From: JALXCG01 sp026991065 [NCBI: Gemmatimonadota bacterium] | GTDB lineage: Bacteria; GCA-2686955 | Reading direction: 5' to 3' | Length of the DNA stretch: 6,027 nt | Assembly: GCA_026991065.1 (NCBI GenBank) | Contig: JALXCG010000422.1 | Span: forward strand, 1-6,027 | Part shown: positions 1-6,027 of the stretch, one piece after another | Layout: each line of letters opens with the position of its first letter | Position numbering within the stretch: the first letter of the stretch is position 1 | Program-made: the position numbers and the translations under genes | The notes under the pieces: generated by a model | The model's database searches: none | What the model was told of the DNA's origin: nothing | What the model saw: only the letters and a program-made list of their open reading frames with translations

Positions 1-150
1 CGCGCGTCGCAACCGCCCGGCACAACGGCCGCGGCATGCCGGGTTCCAGGTGAAGCAGGAGGAGACCCGGGGCGCCGGGCCCACGGCCAGCGACGCGGAT
101 GGGGACTTGAGGGCGGTCGAAGCGCCGATGGCGCACTCGCGCGCTGCAAC
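1..150. other. Left-edge region with no assigned gene
   Basis: No gene can be supported here. All three forward frames are open at the left edge. One closes at TGA 51-53, which could be the last 16 codons of an upstream gene. Another closes at TAA 154-156. The third runs to 295 and would overlap the signal peptide of the next gene in another frame. A minus-strand reading is open from an ATG at 196-194 to the left edge, so a divergent gene is also possible. Composition does not settle the matter because the stretch is very GC-rich. A perfect 10-base palindrome (32-41) and a small GC hairpin (66-79) are present, but neither is followed by a T-run, so no terminator is called. Confidence 0.4.
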
Positions 151-159
151 TGGTAACAT
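151..159 (+). promoter_or_regulatory. Weak candidate extended -10 promoter for the dockerin-tailed gene
   Basis: TGGTAACAT reads as an extended -10 element (TGn followed by a hexamer matching TATAAT at 4 of 6 positions), about 54 bases before the start codon at 213. No recognisable -35 hexamer lies 17 bases upstream. It is the most AT-rich spot in the upstream region, which is part of why it stands out. Transcription could equally begin left of the window. Confidence 0.2.
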
Positions 160-200
160 GCTCATTCGGCAGCCCCCTTCTCCCCCCAAGGCTCATAGAC

Positions 201-206
201 CAGGAG
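201..206 (+). promoter_or_regulatory. Ribosome binding site of the dockerin-tailed gene
   Basis: CAGGAG lies 6 bases before ATG 213, a good Shine-Dalgarno match at suitable spacing. It supports the start that gives an intact signal peptide, and it argues against the overlapping reading frame that runs from 50 to 295. Confidence 0.7.
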
Positions 207-212
207 CCCCGC

Positions 213-1058
213 ATGAGACGCACTCCTCTTATCAGCACCTTCTCTTTGCTTGCAGCAGTCGCGCTGGCCGGTCCGGCCGCGGCGCAGATCCTTGAACCCA
301 CCGCTGCCAACCGCGCGGTGGCGGTCCATTTGGAGATGTACGACTCTTTCTGGCGTGAATATACCGAGCAGGACGATGCCCGCGAATCAACCGAACTGGA
401 GCCGTTCGCCGGGCGCGCGGAGAGCGCCACCTCCACCCTCTACCAGTTCTGTGACGGCTGGTCGGAGCAGAACTCAACCCTGGATGACCGCGGACTGGTG
501 GCTCAGATGGCCTGTTTCGGCGAGGGAGCCGACTACGATCGCGGCGACGGGCAGGCAGATGCGCTCTCCAGCAACACCCTCGAAGCAGATTTCAACGCCC
601 CTGCTCCGCTGCGCCTGCGGATCCACGCGCTCTATGATGGGGCGCTGGACGCCGAGATCGGTGCGGCCACGGTGGAGGTCCGGCTCAATACCGAGAATGG
701 CGAACGCTACCAACTGATGGCGGAGGCGCCGTGGAGCGGCGCGGAGGCGGAGTGGCGCGGCTGGGTGGCGGCCGGCAGTGTGACCCTGAATGCAGTGGTG
801 CGTGCCGAGGTCGTTGCCTCGCGCTGGCTCGATGCCTACGATCCGGCGGAATCGGCAACGGCTTCGTTGGAGTTGGAACTGCGCGGCTTCTGCCCCGGCG
901 ACTTCAACTGCGATGAAGTCGTGGATGGCGCGGATGCGGCAGCCTACCGCGAAGCCTGGCTGGCGGGCGATCCGGCGGCCGATGTGGACGCCAGCGGCAC
1001 AGTGGATGAGCGCGACGCGCAGCTTTTCCGCGGCGCCTATCGAAGGGGCTGCGAATAG
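213..1058 (+). CDS. Exported protein with C-terminal dockerin-like (GC-type) domain
   Basis: A 281-residue protein of unknown function. Residues 1-24 form a typical Sec signal peptide: arginines at 2-3, a hydrophobic core, and an AAA-Q cleavage site near 24/25. The middle (about 35-225) matches no family I recognise. Its alternating hydrophobic stretches at about 131-160 and 185-225 suggest a beta-rich fold. The tail (about 226-281) is dockerin-like, with two calcium-loop segments. Loop one has D230, N232, D234, V237 and D241; loop two has D257, D259, S261, G262, V264 and D268. They are joined by a GDPAAD linker and bracketed by C227 and C280. Such tails are common on secreted proteins of Planctomycetota, where their partner is generally unknown; in cellulosomes dockerins bind cohesins. 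Loop one has E235 in place of the usual glycine and an extra cysteine (C233). Further cysteines are C80 and C101. The ATG at 213 is preceded by CAGGAG. The protein is probably exported and attached to, or assembled at, the cell surface; its ligand cannot be read from the sequence. Confidence 0.8.
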   Translation: MRRTPLISTFSLLAAVALAGPAAAQILEPTAANRAVAVHLEMYDSFWREYTEQDDARESTELEPFAGRAESATSTLYQFCDGWSEQNSTLDDRGLVAQMACFGEGADYDRGDGQADALSSNTLEADFNAPAPLRLRIHALYDGALDAEIGAATVEVRLNTENGERYQLMAEAPWSGAEAEWRGWVAAGSVTLNAVVRAEVVASRWLDAYDPAESATASLELELRGFCPGDFNCDEVVDGADAAAYREAWLAGDPAADVDASGTVDERDAQLFRGAYRRGCE

Positions 1059-1094
1059 CCGCCAAGAGGCTGTCGCGCACTGGGATCACCCTCC

Positions 1095-2078
1095 ATGCGA
1101 ATTGCGATCACCGGCGCCGCCGGTTTCATTGGTACCGCCCTCGCCGCGGCACTTCGCCACCGCTTCCCGAATGCCCATCTGGTGGGGCTCGATCAGCGCG
1201 GTCCCAGCCCGGATTCGCCACTGGATGCGCAGGTGCATTGGGAGGTGATGATGCCGCTGGCCCCTTTTCTGCGGCGGGAGCGGATCAACCACCTGGTGCA
1301 TCTGGCGTTCGTGGTGGATCCGATCCGCAGTGAACGGCGCATGGCGCGGGTGAATGTGGCCGGTTCGCGGCATGTTCTCGCGGAGGCGATCGCCGCCGGG
1401 GTGGAGTACATTGCGCTGCTCTCCAGCGCCACGGCCTATGGCGTGCGCCGCCCGGGCGGGGCGACAGCTACCGTTGCCCCCGCGCCCTATGCCGAATCCG
1501 CGCCGCTCGCCGGACTGGGCGCGTTCAGCTATCCACGCCACAAGGCCTTGGTGGAGGCGGAGGTGGCGATGCTGCGCGGTGCCCATCCCGGGGTCGCCTT
1601 CTTTCTGCCACGACCGCCCGCGGTGCTCGGGCCGGGGATGCGCAACTATCTGCGGCGGCAGTTGCAGAAGCCGGTGATGGTGGTGCCGGCCGGACCGGAA
1701 GCGCCGTTTCAGGTGGTGGATGTGGAGGACCTGGCGGAGGTGTTGGCGGCCGGCCTGGAGCGACGGCTGGAAGGCCCGTTGAATGTGGCGGCACCCGGTG
1801 TACTGACCATGACGCGGGTGGCGGAGCTGGCCGGGGCGCGACTGCGGCGGGTGCCGCCGCGGCTTCTGCGGGGGGCGGCGGCCCTGTTCTGGGGCGCGGG
1901 CGCGCGGGCGATAGCGCCGGCGCCGGCCGGAATCCTGGACTATGTACGGTTTCCATGGTTGATCAATACGGCGCGGCTGGAGGCGGAGCTGCATCCGCGC
2001 TGGCGCTATGATGCCGAAGCCGCCCTGCGGCGCACCCTGCGGGCGCTGGGTTCCGGCCGGGAGGGGCGGCGACAGTAG
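1095..2078 (+). CDS. NAD-dependent epimerase/dehydratase family protein (extended SDR)
   Basis: A 327-residue, apparently full-length extended short-chain dehydrogenase/reductase, probably cytoplasmic. The start gives a Rossmann fold at once: glycine motif TGAAGFIG at residues 6-13, and D33 at the end of the second strand, which suggests NAD rather than NADP. HLVHLA (66-71) fits the cofactor-binding fourth strand. The catalytic set is visible as S110/S111, Y146 and K150 in a YxxxK motif. Also family-like are NVAGS at 87-91, RPPAVLGPG at 173-181, and the FQVVDVEDLA segment at 205-214. The family acts on nucleotide sugars and on other substrates such as dihydroflavonols or sterols. The variable C-terminal half decides which, and I cannot assign one. 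No sugar-biosynthesis neighbour helps. The gene lies 36 bases after the dockerin-tailed gene with no clear Shine-Dalgarno sequence, so co-transcription is possible but unproven. The ATG at 1095 is chosen because the fold begins directly after it. Confidence 0.85.
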   Translation: MRIAITGAAGFIGTALAAALRHRFPNAHLVGLDQRGPSPDSPLDAQVHWEVMMPLAPFLRRERINHLVHLAFVVDPIRSERRMARVNVAGSRHVLAEAIAAGVEYIALLSSATAYGVRRPGGATATVAPAPYAESAPLAGLGAFSYPRHKALVEAEVAMLRGAHPGVAFFLPRPPAVLGPGMRNYLRRQLQKPVMVVPAGPEAPFQVVDVEDLAEVLAAGLERRLEGPLNVAAPGVLTMTRVAELAGARLRRVPPRLLRGAAALFWGAGARAIAPAPAGILDYVRFPWLINTARLEAELHPRWRYDAEAALRRTLRALGSGREGRRQ

Positions 2079-2096
2079 AGAGATCGGCGCTCTTTT
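2077..2096 (+). terminator. Weak terminator-like hairpin after the epimerase gene
   Basis: AGAG (2079-2082) can pair with CTCT (2090-2093) across a 7-base loop, extended by a G-T and an A-T pair, and TTTT (2093-2096) follows. The stem is short and partly uses the T-run, so termination would be weak at best. It overlaps the stop codon TAG at 2076-2078. Confidence 0.2.
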
Positions 2097-2161
2097 AAGG
2101 AATGGGGAACCGGAGCGGGAGATCTGCTGTGCGCGAAAAGCGGTCTGCACCGATGGTGGCG

Positions 2162-2188
2162 CCCGAACGGCGCCGGTGGGCGTTCGGG
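2162..2188. repeat. GC-rich inverted repeat upstream of the sdh promoter
   Basis: CCCGAACG (2162-2169) and CGTTCGGG (2181-2188) form a perfect 8-base inverted repeat around an 11-base spacer. A competing hairpin overlaps it: GGCGCC (2158-2163) pairs with a second GGCGCC (2169-2174) across CGAAC. No T-run follows, so this is not a standard intrinsic terminator on the + strand. It could be a structured 3' end of the epimerase transcript or an operator about 50-75 bases before the sdh -35 element. The role is unknown. Confidence 0.5.
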
Positions 2189-2203
2189 GGAGCACCGAAA
2201 CAA

Positions 2204-2228
2204 CCCCCTGGGAAAGATCCATCGGGGG
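2204..2228. repeat. Inverted repeat just upstream of the sdh promoter
   Basis: CCCCCTGG (2204-2211) pairs with CCA (2219-2221) and GGGGG (2224-2228), leaving a 2-base bulge (TC at 2222-2223) and a 7-base loop. Read on the minus strand, the stem is followed by TTGTTT, which resembles a weak terminator, but no minus-strand gene is evident to need one. On the + strand no T-run follows. It ends 11 bases before the sdh -35 hexamer, so an activator or repressor site is also possible. Confidence 0.35.
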
Positions 2229-2239
2229 CAAGAAGAGGC

Positions 2240-2268
2240 TTGGGGTTGAAAGGGGGCGAGCCTATACT
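2240..2268 (+). promoter_or_regulatory. Probable sigma70-type promoter of the sdh operon
   Basis: The -35 hexamer TTGGGG (2240-2245, 3 of 6 to TTGACA) and the -10 hexamer TATACT (2263-2268, 5 of 6 to TATAAT) are separated by exactly 17 bases. Transcription would start near 2275, giving a leader of about 68 bases before sdhC. A second -35-like hexamer, TTGAAA at 2246-2251, is only 11 bases from the -10 and therefore unlikely to be used. The position fits separate transcription of the sdh genes from the two genes upstream. Confidence 0.6.
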
Positions 2269-2274
2269 TGCGCC

Positions 2275-2312
2275 GCACTTCGGGTGCTTTGCGCACCCAA
2301 TTCGCGGTGCGC
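2275..2312 (+). promoter_or_regulatory. sdh leader with alternating stem-loops
   Basis: Four segments can pair in competing ways. Segment 1 is GCAC (2275-2278), segment 2 GGGTGC (2282-2287), segment 3 GCGCACCC (2291-2298) and segment 4 GGTGCGC (2306-2312). Pairing 1:2 gives a small hairpin with a C(TTCG)G tetraloop at the predicted 5' end of the mRNA. Pairing 2:3 gives a perfect 6-bp stem with a 5-base loop, and 3:4 a perfect 7-bp stem with an 8-base loop. The arrangement resembles an attenuator or a switching leader. No T-run follows the 3:4 stem, so control at translation or mRNA stability would be likelier than termination. The pairing is seen in the sequence; a regulatory role is inferred. 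Confidence 0.4.
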
Positions 2313-2332
2313 CATGAATGCGAATCAAACAC

Positions 2333-2336
2333 GGAG
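2333..2336 (+). promoter_or_regulatory. Ribosome binding site of sdhC
   Basis: GGAG sits 6 bases before ATG 2343 and decides the sdhC start. The reading frame is open back to a TTG at 2268, but that codon overlaps the predicted -10 hexamer, and the extra 25 residues look nothing like the start of a cytochrome b subunit. Confidence 0.7.
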
Positions 2337-2342
2337 AACGCA

Positions 2343-3074
2343 ATGGCATCGAACGCCGGTGTAGCTCAATCCCGCGCGCTGCCCGGTCCGGTGAGATTCA
2401 TCACTTCGTCGATCGGGGCTAAGGTCGTCATGGCCGTGTCCGGCTTCGTGCTGGTCGGCTTTGTGCTGGTCCACATGATCGGGAATCTGCAAATCTTCCT
2501 CGGGCCGGAGGCCATCAATCGCTACGGTAATTTTCTCCAGGGTTTGGGGGAGCTGCTGTGGGTCTTTCGTCTGGGGTTGTTGGCGGCCCTGATCGCTCAC
2601 GTGGCGTCCGCCGCTCGGTTGGTGATTCTGAATCAATCCGCCCGACCGATCAATTACTCGCACAATGATTATGTGCAGGTGAAGTTTGCCGCCCGCACCA
2701 TGCCGATCAGCGGCATCGTGGTTCTGGCGTTCATCATCTTTCACTTGGCGCATTTCACCGGTGGCAAGGTGCAGCCGGAGCTGTTCCATTTTCAGGATGA
2801 ACTCGGCCAGCACGACATTTATGCCATGGTGACGCTGGGGTTCCAGAACTGGTTTATCTCCGGTTTTTATATTGTAGCGAATGCACTTTTGGCGCTGCAT
2901 TTGAGCCACGGCGTGAGCAGCATGTTCCAGACCCTTGGGGTAACGGCGCCGGCCTGGCGGCCGCTGACACACGCATTGGGTCCGGTGATCGGAACAATCA
3001 TCTTCATCGGTAACGTCGGCATTCCCCTGGCATGCAGTCTGGGGCTGGTCGCTATTCCAGCGGGAGCGATGTGA
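2343..3074 (+). CDS. sdhC: Succinate dehydrogenase/fumarate reductase cytochrome b subunit
   Basis: A 243-residue integral membrane subunit that anchors SdhAB and passes electrons from the [3Fe-4S] cluster through haem b to quinone. Five membrane segments are visible at about 27-47, 72-96, 120-140, 168-188 and 211-238. Membrane histidines suited to bis-histidine ligation of two haems occur in the first four: H44, H86, H134 (or H137) and H186 (or H189). Single-polypeptide di-haem anchors of this kind are known from Bacillus SdhC and Wolinella FrdC and usually react with menaquinone, so a menaquinone partner is inferred here. Conserved-looking features include HMIGNLQIF at 44-52, ARPI near 100-103, and the [15 protein letters not shown] and [14 protein letters not shown] stretches. 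No SdhD follows, consistent with this type. The gene is first in the operon, has its own promoter and leader, and its TGA is separated from sdhA by 2 bases. Whether the complex runs as dehydrogenase or fumarate reductase cannot be told from sequence. Confidence 0.93.
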   Translation: MASNAGVAQSRALPGPVRFITSSIGAKVVMAVSGFVLVGFVLVHMIGNLQIFLGPEAINRYGNFLQGLGELLWVFRLGLLAALIAHVASAARLVILNQSARPINYSHNDYVQVKFAARTMPISGIVVLAFIIFHLAHFTGGKVQPELFHFQDELGQHDIYAMVTLGFQNWFISGFYIVANALLALHLSHGVSSMFQTLGVTAPAWRPLTHALGPVIGTIIFIGNVGIPLACSLGLVAIPAGAM

Positions 3075-3076
3075 AC

Positions 3077-4990
3077 ATGAATCTCGATGCAAAAATTCCC
3101 GATGGCCCGATGGCTGAGAAGTGGGACAATCATCGCTTCGCGATGAAACTCGTCAACCCGGCCAACAAGCGCAAATACAAGGTGATTGTGGTGGGTACCG
3201 GGTTGGCCGGGGCGTCCGCCGCGGCGACCATGGCCGAGCTTGGCTACAACGTCGAAAACTACTGCTATCAAGATAGCGCCCGCCGTGCACACAGCATTGC
3301 CGCGCAAGGTGGGATCAACGCCGCCAAGAACTATCAGAATGATGGCGATAGCATTTATCGTCTCTTTTACGATACGGTCAAGGGTGGCGATTTTCGTTCC
3401 CGCGAGGCGAATGTTTATCGCCTGGCCCAGGTATCCAACGCGATCATCGATCAGTGCGTGGCGCAGGGGGTGCCGTTTGCCCGCGAATATGGCGGTCAGT
3501 TGGCAAACCGTTCGTTCGGCGGCGCGCAGGTTTCGCGTACCTTCTATGCCCGCGGTCAAACCGGGCAGCAACTGTTGCTGGGGGCCTATTCCGCCCTTAT
3601 GCGTCAGGTTGCGGCGGGAACGGTGAAACTGGTTCCGCGAAGCGAGATGTTGGACCTGGTGGTGATCGACGGCAGGGCCCGCGGCATCATCGTTCGCGAC
3701 ATGGTGACCGGGCGCATCTACCCGGCGTTCGGCGACGCGGTGGTGCTGGCGACCGGTGGCTATGGCAATGTTTTCTACCTGTCGACCAATGCCATGGGCT
3801 GCAATGTCACCGCTGCCTACCGCGCCTACAAGCGCGGCGCCGGGTTTGCCAATCCCTGTTATATGCAGATCCATCCGACCTGCATTCCGGTGACCGGCGA
3901 TCATCAGTCGAAGCTGACGCTGATGAGCGAGTCGCTGCGCAATGATGGGCGAGTGTGGGTGCCGAAAGCGGTGGGCGACAAGCGGGCGCCGAACGACATT
4001 CCCGAGGCGGAGCGCGACTACTACCTGGAGCGGCGCTATCCCTCCTTCGGCAATCTGGTGCCGCGGGATGTGGCGTCGCGCGCGGCCAAGCAGGTGTGCG
4101 ATGAAGGGCGTGGCGTGGGGGCGACCGGGCTGGCCGTCTATCTCGATTTCGCCGATGCGATCAAACGGCTTGGACGAAGCGCGATCGAGCAGCGTTATGG
4201 CAACCTCTTCCATATGTATCACAAGATTACGGACGAGGATCCCTACACCATGCCGATGCGGATCTTCCCCGCGGTGCACTACACCATGGGCGGGCTCTGG
4301 GTCGACTACAACCTGATGAGCACGATTCCCGGGTTGCATGTACTGGGTGAGGCCAACTTCTCCGACCACGGCGCAAACCGGCTGGGCGCGAGTGCGTTGA
4401 TGCAGGGGCTGGCGGATGGCTATTTCGTGATTCCCTACACCATCGGGCATTACTTTGGCTCCAACACTTTCGATCCGATCGACGGCGAGCATCCTGCTTT
4501 CCAGGAAGCGGCGCAAGCGGCCGGCAGTCGGCTACAGAAGCTGCTGGATGTCAAGGGTTCGCGAAGTGTCGATTCGTTCCATCGCGATCTCGGCCACATC
4601 ATGTGGACCCATTGTGGGATGTCGCGCAAGCGCGAGGGGCTGGAGACGGCCCTGAAGGAGATCCCCAAGCTGCGTGAAGAATTCTGGCGCGATGTGCGGG
4701 TTCCGGGCAGTGGCGATCAGCTGAATGTTTCGCTGGAAAAGGCGGGGCGGGTGGCTGACTTCCTGGAATTCAGCGAGATCGTGGTTCGCGATGCGCTGGC
4801 GCGCGAGGAGTCCTGCGGTGGCCACTTCCGCGAGGAGCATCAAACTCCGGAAGGGGAGGCCAAGCGGGATGACGAAAACTTCTCTCACGTGGCGGTTTGG
4901 GAATACAAAGGTGACAACGAGGAACCGGTGATGCACAAGGAGCAGCTCACCTTCGATCTCGTGAAGCCCAGTGTCAGGAGCTACAAATAA
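3077..4990 (+). CDS. sdhA: Succinate dehydrogenase/fumarate reductase flavoprotein subunit
   Basis: The 637-residue catalytic subunit, which oxidises succinate to fumarate (or the reverse) at a covalently bound FAD on the membrane surface facing SdhB. The FAD dinucleotide motif is VVGTGLAG (38-45). The histidine expected to carry the 8-alpha FAD bond is H72 in [11 protein letters not shown]. Active-site residues corresponding to those of E. coli SdhA/FrdA are visible: H266 (MQIHPT), R330 (VPRDVASR, the proton-transfer arginine), H401 (VHYTMGG) and R435 (HGANRLG). The C-terminal domain (about 480-637) ends in [10 protein letters not shown], as in the long form of SdhA found with di-haem anchors. 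No key residue is missing. The ATG at 3077 is preceded by GGGAG (3062-3066) inside the sdhC end. An ATG at 3032 in the same frame would overlap sdhC by 43 bases and adds residues unlike the family. Its stop shares one base with the sdhB start. Confidence 0.97.
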   Translation: MNLDAKIPDGPMAEKWDNHRFAMKLVNPANKRKYKVIVVGTGLAGASAAATMAELGYNVENYCYQDSARRAHSIAAQGGINAAKNYQNDGDSIYRLFYDTVKGGDFRSREANVYRLAQVSNAIIDQCVAQGVPFAREYGGQLANRSFGGAQVSRTFYARGQTGQQLLLGAYSALMRQVAAGTVKLVPRSEMLDLVVIDGRARGIIVRDMVTGRIYPAFGDAVVLATGGYGNVFYLSTNAMGCNVTAAYRAYKRGAGFANPCYMQIHPTCIPVTGDHQSKLTLMSESLRNDGRVWVPKAVGDKRAPNDIPEAERDYYLERRYPSFGNLVPRDVASRAAKQVCDEGRGVGATGLAVYLDFADAIKRLGRSAIEQRYGNLFHMYHKITDEDPYTMPMRIFPAVHYTMGGLWVDYNLMSTIPGLHVLGEANFSDHGANRLGASALMQGLADGYFVIPYTIGHYFGSNTFDPIDGEHPAFQEAAQAAGSRLQKLLDVKGSRSVDSFHRDLGHIMWTHCGMSRKREGLETALKEIPKLREEFWRDVRVPGSGDQLNVSLEKAGRVADFLEFSEIVVRDALAREESCGGHFREEHQTPEGEAKRDDENFSHVAVWEYKGDNEEPVMHKEQLTFDLVKPSVRSYK

Positions 4991-5739
4991 TGCACCTCAC
5001 TCTTCATGTATGGCGCCAGAAGAGCGCCAACGACAAGGGCCGGCTGGTCCAATACGAAGTCGACAACATCAGCTCCGACATGTCCTTTCTGGAGATGCTC
5101 GACGTCTTCAATGAGTCGCTGATCGCCAAGGGTGAGGAGCCGGTGGCTTTCGACCACGATTGTCGTGAAGGGATCTGCGGGGCGTGCTCGCTGGTGATCA
5201 ATGGCATTCCGCACGGCCCGGATGAGGGCACGACGGTTTGCCAGTTGCACATGCGCCGCTTCAAGGATGGCGACACGATCTACATCGAGCCCTGGCGGGC
5301 GAAGGCATTTCCGGTGATTCGGGATCTGATCGTGGACCGCACCGCGTTCGACCGGATTCAGCAGGCTGGTGGTTTCATTACCATCAATACCGGCGGCGCG
5401 CCGGACGCGAATGCGCTGCCGATCGCCAAGACTGAGGCGGATCTGGCGATGGATGCGGCAGCCTGCATCGGCTGTGGAGCGTGCGTAGCCGCCTGCCCGA
5501 ATGCGTCGGCCATGCTCTTCGTCGGGGCGAAGGTTTCGCAGTTCCTGCATCTGCCGCAGGGGCATCCGGAGCGAGCCCGGCGGGTCAAGGCGATGGTCGA
5601 GCAGATGGATGCCGAGGGATTCGGCAATTGCACGAATCACTATGAGTGCATGGCCGCCTGCCCGAAGGAGATCGATGTGCGGGTAATCGCCGAGTTGAAC
5701 CTGGAGTTCATGAAGGCGAAGATCAGCGGCCGCGAATAG
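4990..5739 (+). CDS. sdhB: Succinate dehydrogenase/fumarate reductase iron-sulfur subunit
   Basis: The 249-residue electron-transfer subunit linking the FAD of SdhA to the cytochrome b anchor. The N-terminal ferredoxin-like domain has [2Fe-2S] ligands C58, C63, C66 and C84. The C-terminal domain has [12 protein letters not shown] (159-170) and a second cysteine group at 214-224. By analogy with E. coli SdhB, C159, C162, C165 and C224 hold the [4Fe-4S] cluster, and C169, C214 and C220 hold the [3Fe-4S] cluster; the 6- and 4-residue spacings of the last three cysteines match. All cluster ligands are present, and the length is normal. AGGAG (4976-4980) lies 9 bases before the ATG, which overlaps the sdhA stop as TAATG, so translation is probably coupled and gives A and B in equal amounts. 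The N-terminus LTLHVWRQ fits the family and supports this start. Confidence 0.97.
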   Translation: MHLTLHVWRQKSANDKGRLVQYEVDNISSDMSFLEMLDVFNESLIAKGEEPVAFDHDCREGICGACSLVINGIPHGPDEGTTVCQLHMRRFKDGDTIYIEPWRAKAFPVIRDLIVDRTAFDRIQQAGGFITINTGGAPDANALPIAKTEADLAMDAAACIGCGACVAACPNASAMLFVGAKVSQFLHLPQGHPERARRVKAMVEQMDAEGFGNCTNHYECMAACPKEIDVRVIAELNLEFMKAKISGRE

Positions 5740-5747
5740 AGGCGGCG

Positions 5748-6027
5748 ATGTTCGCTGCGGGTCGATTCCGCGCCGGGGCGGCTGGATTGCTGGTGATTGT
5801 GGCTGCCGCCCTGGCGGCGGGGTTGCTGCGCGGAGTGGAACTGGCCGGCGAGGTCGTGGCGGCCGGGGGCGAGGCTCCCCGGCTGCCCGATCTCTTCCAT
5901 TTTGTGGCGCAGGTGACGGTGCTGCATCTTCCGCTCGGTGTTGCGGCGGCACTGCTGCTGGGACCACTGCTCTTCTTGCTGCCGCGGGGGCGGGCCGGTG
6001 GGGCGGGTGCGGCCTGGGGCGTGTTCT
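5748..6027 (+). CDS. Unrecognised membrane protein, 5' part only
   Basis: An open frame of 93 complete codons running off the right edge, so the protein is incomplete and its function cannot be assigned. It starts 8 bases after the sdhB stop, and AGAGG (5738-5742) lies 5 bases before the ATG, partly inside the sdhB stop codon; this suggests translational coupling. Two hydrophobic segments are visible: residues 9-27 (AGLLVIVAAALAAG core) and 53-78 (ending GPLLFLLPR). Arginines at 6, 8, 80 and 82 flank them, and the connecting loop (28-52) carries acidic residues, so by the positive-inside rule both ends face the cytoplasm. Unlike SdhC, the visible part has no arrangement suggesting a haem anchor, although H51 and H60 occur near the second segment. 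It could be a separate gene reached by read-through, for example an enzyme with an N-terminal membrane domain; this is a guess. The GC-rich codon use is like that of the epimerase gene. Confidence 0.65.
   Translation, partial: MFAAGRFRAGAAGLLVIVAAALAAGLLRGVELAGEVVAAGGEAPRLPDLFHFVAQVTVLHLPLGVAAALLLGPLLFLLPRGRAGGAGAAWGVF

Noticed and set aside
66-79. GC hairpin as a terminator of an upstream gene
   Set aside because: The 5-bp stem CCCGG/CCGGG is not followed by a T-run, and such pairing is common by chance in DNA this GC-rich.
50-295. 81-codon forward frame upstream of and overlapping the dockerin-tailed gene
   Set aside because: It overlaps the start of a gene that has a good ribosome binding site and signal peptide, and its own translation is Pro/Arg/Ala-rich without a recognisable feature. 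Kept only as an unresolved point at the left edge.
1086-2231. 381-codon minus-strand open frame across the epimerase gene
   Set aside because: It is antisense to a protein with a full Rossmann motif and YxxxK catalytic motif. Its translation is rich in Arg, Pro, Gln and His with no recognisable domain, as expected for a shadow frame in GC-rich DNA.
2246-2251. TTGAAA as the sdh -35 element
   Set aside because: It is only 11 bases from the TATACT -10 hexamer; TTGGGG at 2240-2245 gives the standard 17-base spacing.
2268-2342. Extended N-terminus of sdhC from TTG 2268
   Set aside because: The codon overlaps the predicted -10 hexamer, and GGAG lies at the right distance from ATG 2343.
2314-2364. 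Possible 16-codon upstream ORF overlapping the sdhC start
   Set aside because: The ATG at 2314 has no Shine-Dalgarno sequence and directly follows the 3:4 stem, and the peptide shows no run of a regulatory amino acid as in classical attenuators.
2867-4516. 549-codon minus-strand open frame across sdhC and sdhA
   Set aside because: It is antisense to conserved Sdh genes with every catalytic residue in place. Its length is explained by high GC at third codon positions.
4981-5967. 328-codon minus-strand open frame across sdhB and the membrane ORF
   Set aside because: It is antisense to sdhB, whose cluster cysteines are all present, and it has low-complexity Arg/Pro-rich sequence and no family features.

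Overview
The window is a GC-rich bacterial segment with all recognised genes on the + strand: an exported protein with a dockerin-like tail (213-1058), an NAD-dependent epimerase/dehydratase family protein (1095-2078), a complete succinate dehydrogenase/fumarate reductase operon sdhC-sdhA-sdhB (2343-5739), and the 5' part of an unrecognised membrane protein (5748 to the right edge). The first 212 bases contain no gene I can assign.

The organism is probably a free-living Gram-negative-type bacterium from a high-GC lineage that uses GC-type dockerin tails, most plausibly Planctomycetota of the Phycisphaerae kind. This is an inference from the C-terminal tail of the first protein (two EF-hand-like loops bracketed by terminal cysteines, with a GDPAAD linker) and from the form of the Sdh complex. 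Other high-GC phyla with dockerins and a di-heme Sdh are not excluded. The Sdh is the three-subunit type with one five-helix cytochrome b carrying several membrane histidines and no SdhD. This type is known from Bacillus, Wolinella and Bacteroidota and usually works with menaquinone.

Layout: the dockerin-tailed gene has a good ribosome binding site and at most a weak promoter. The epimerase gene follows after 36 bases without a clear ribosome binding site. A 264-base intergenic region (2079-2342) then separates these two genes from the sdh operon. It holds GC-rich inverted repeats, a convincing sigma70-like promoter (TTGGGG, 17 bases, TATACT) and a short leader whose four segments can pair alternately as 1:2, 2:3 or 3:4. 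The sdh genes are packed tightly: 2 bases between sdhC and sdhA, a shared base in TAATG between sdhA and sdhB, and 8 bases from sdhB to the membrane ORF. Together they encode a membrane-bound complex that oxidises succinate to fumarate and passes electrons from FAD through three iron-sulfur clusters and haem b to quinone.

I see no evidence of a previously undescribed multi-gene system, mobile element, CRISPR array or RNA gene. The points most worth a second look are the sdh leader structure, the membrane ORF that appears translationally coupled to sdhB, and the unusual dockerin-like tail.
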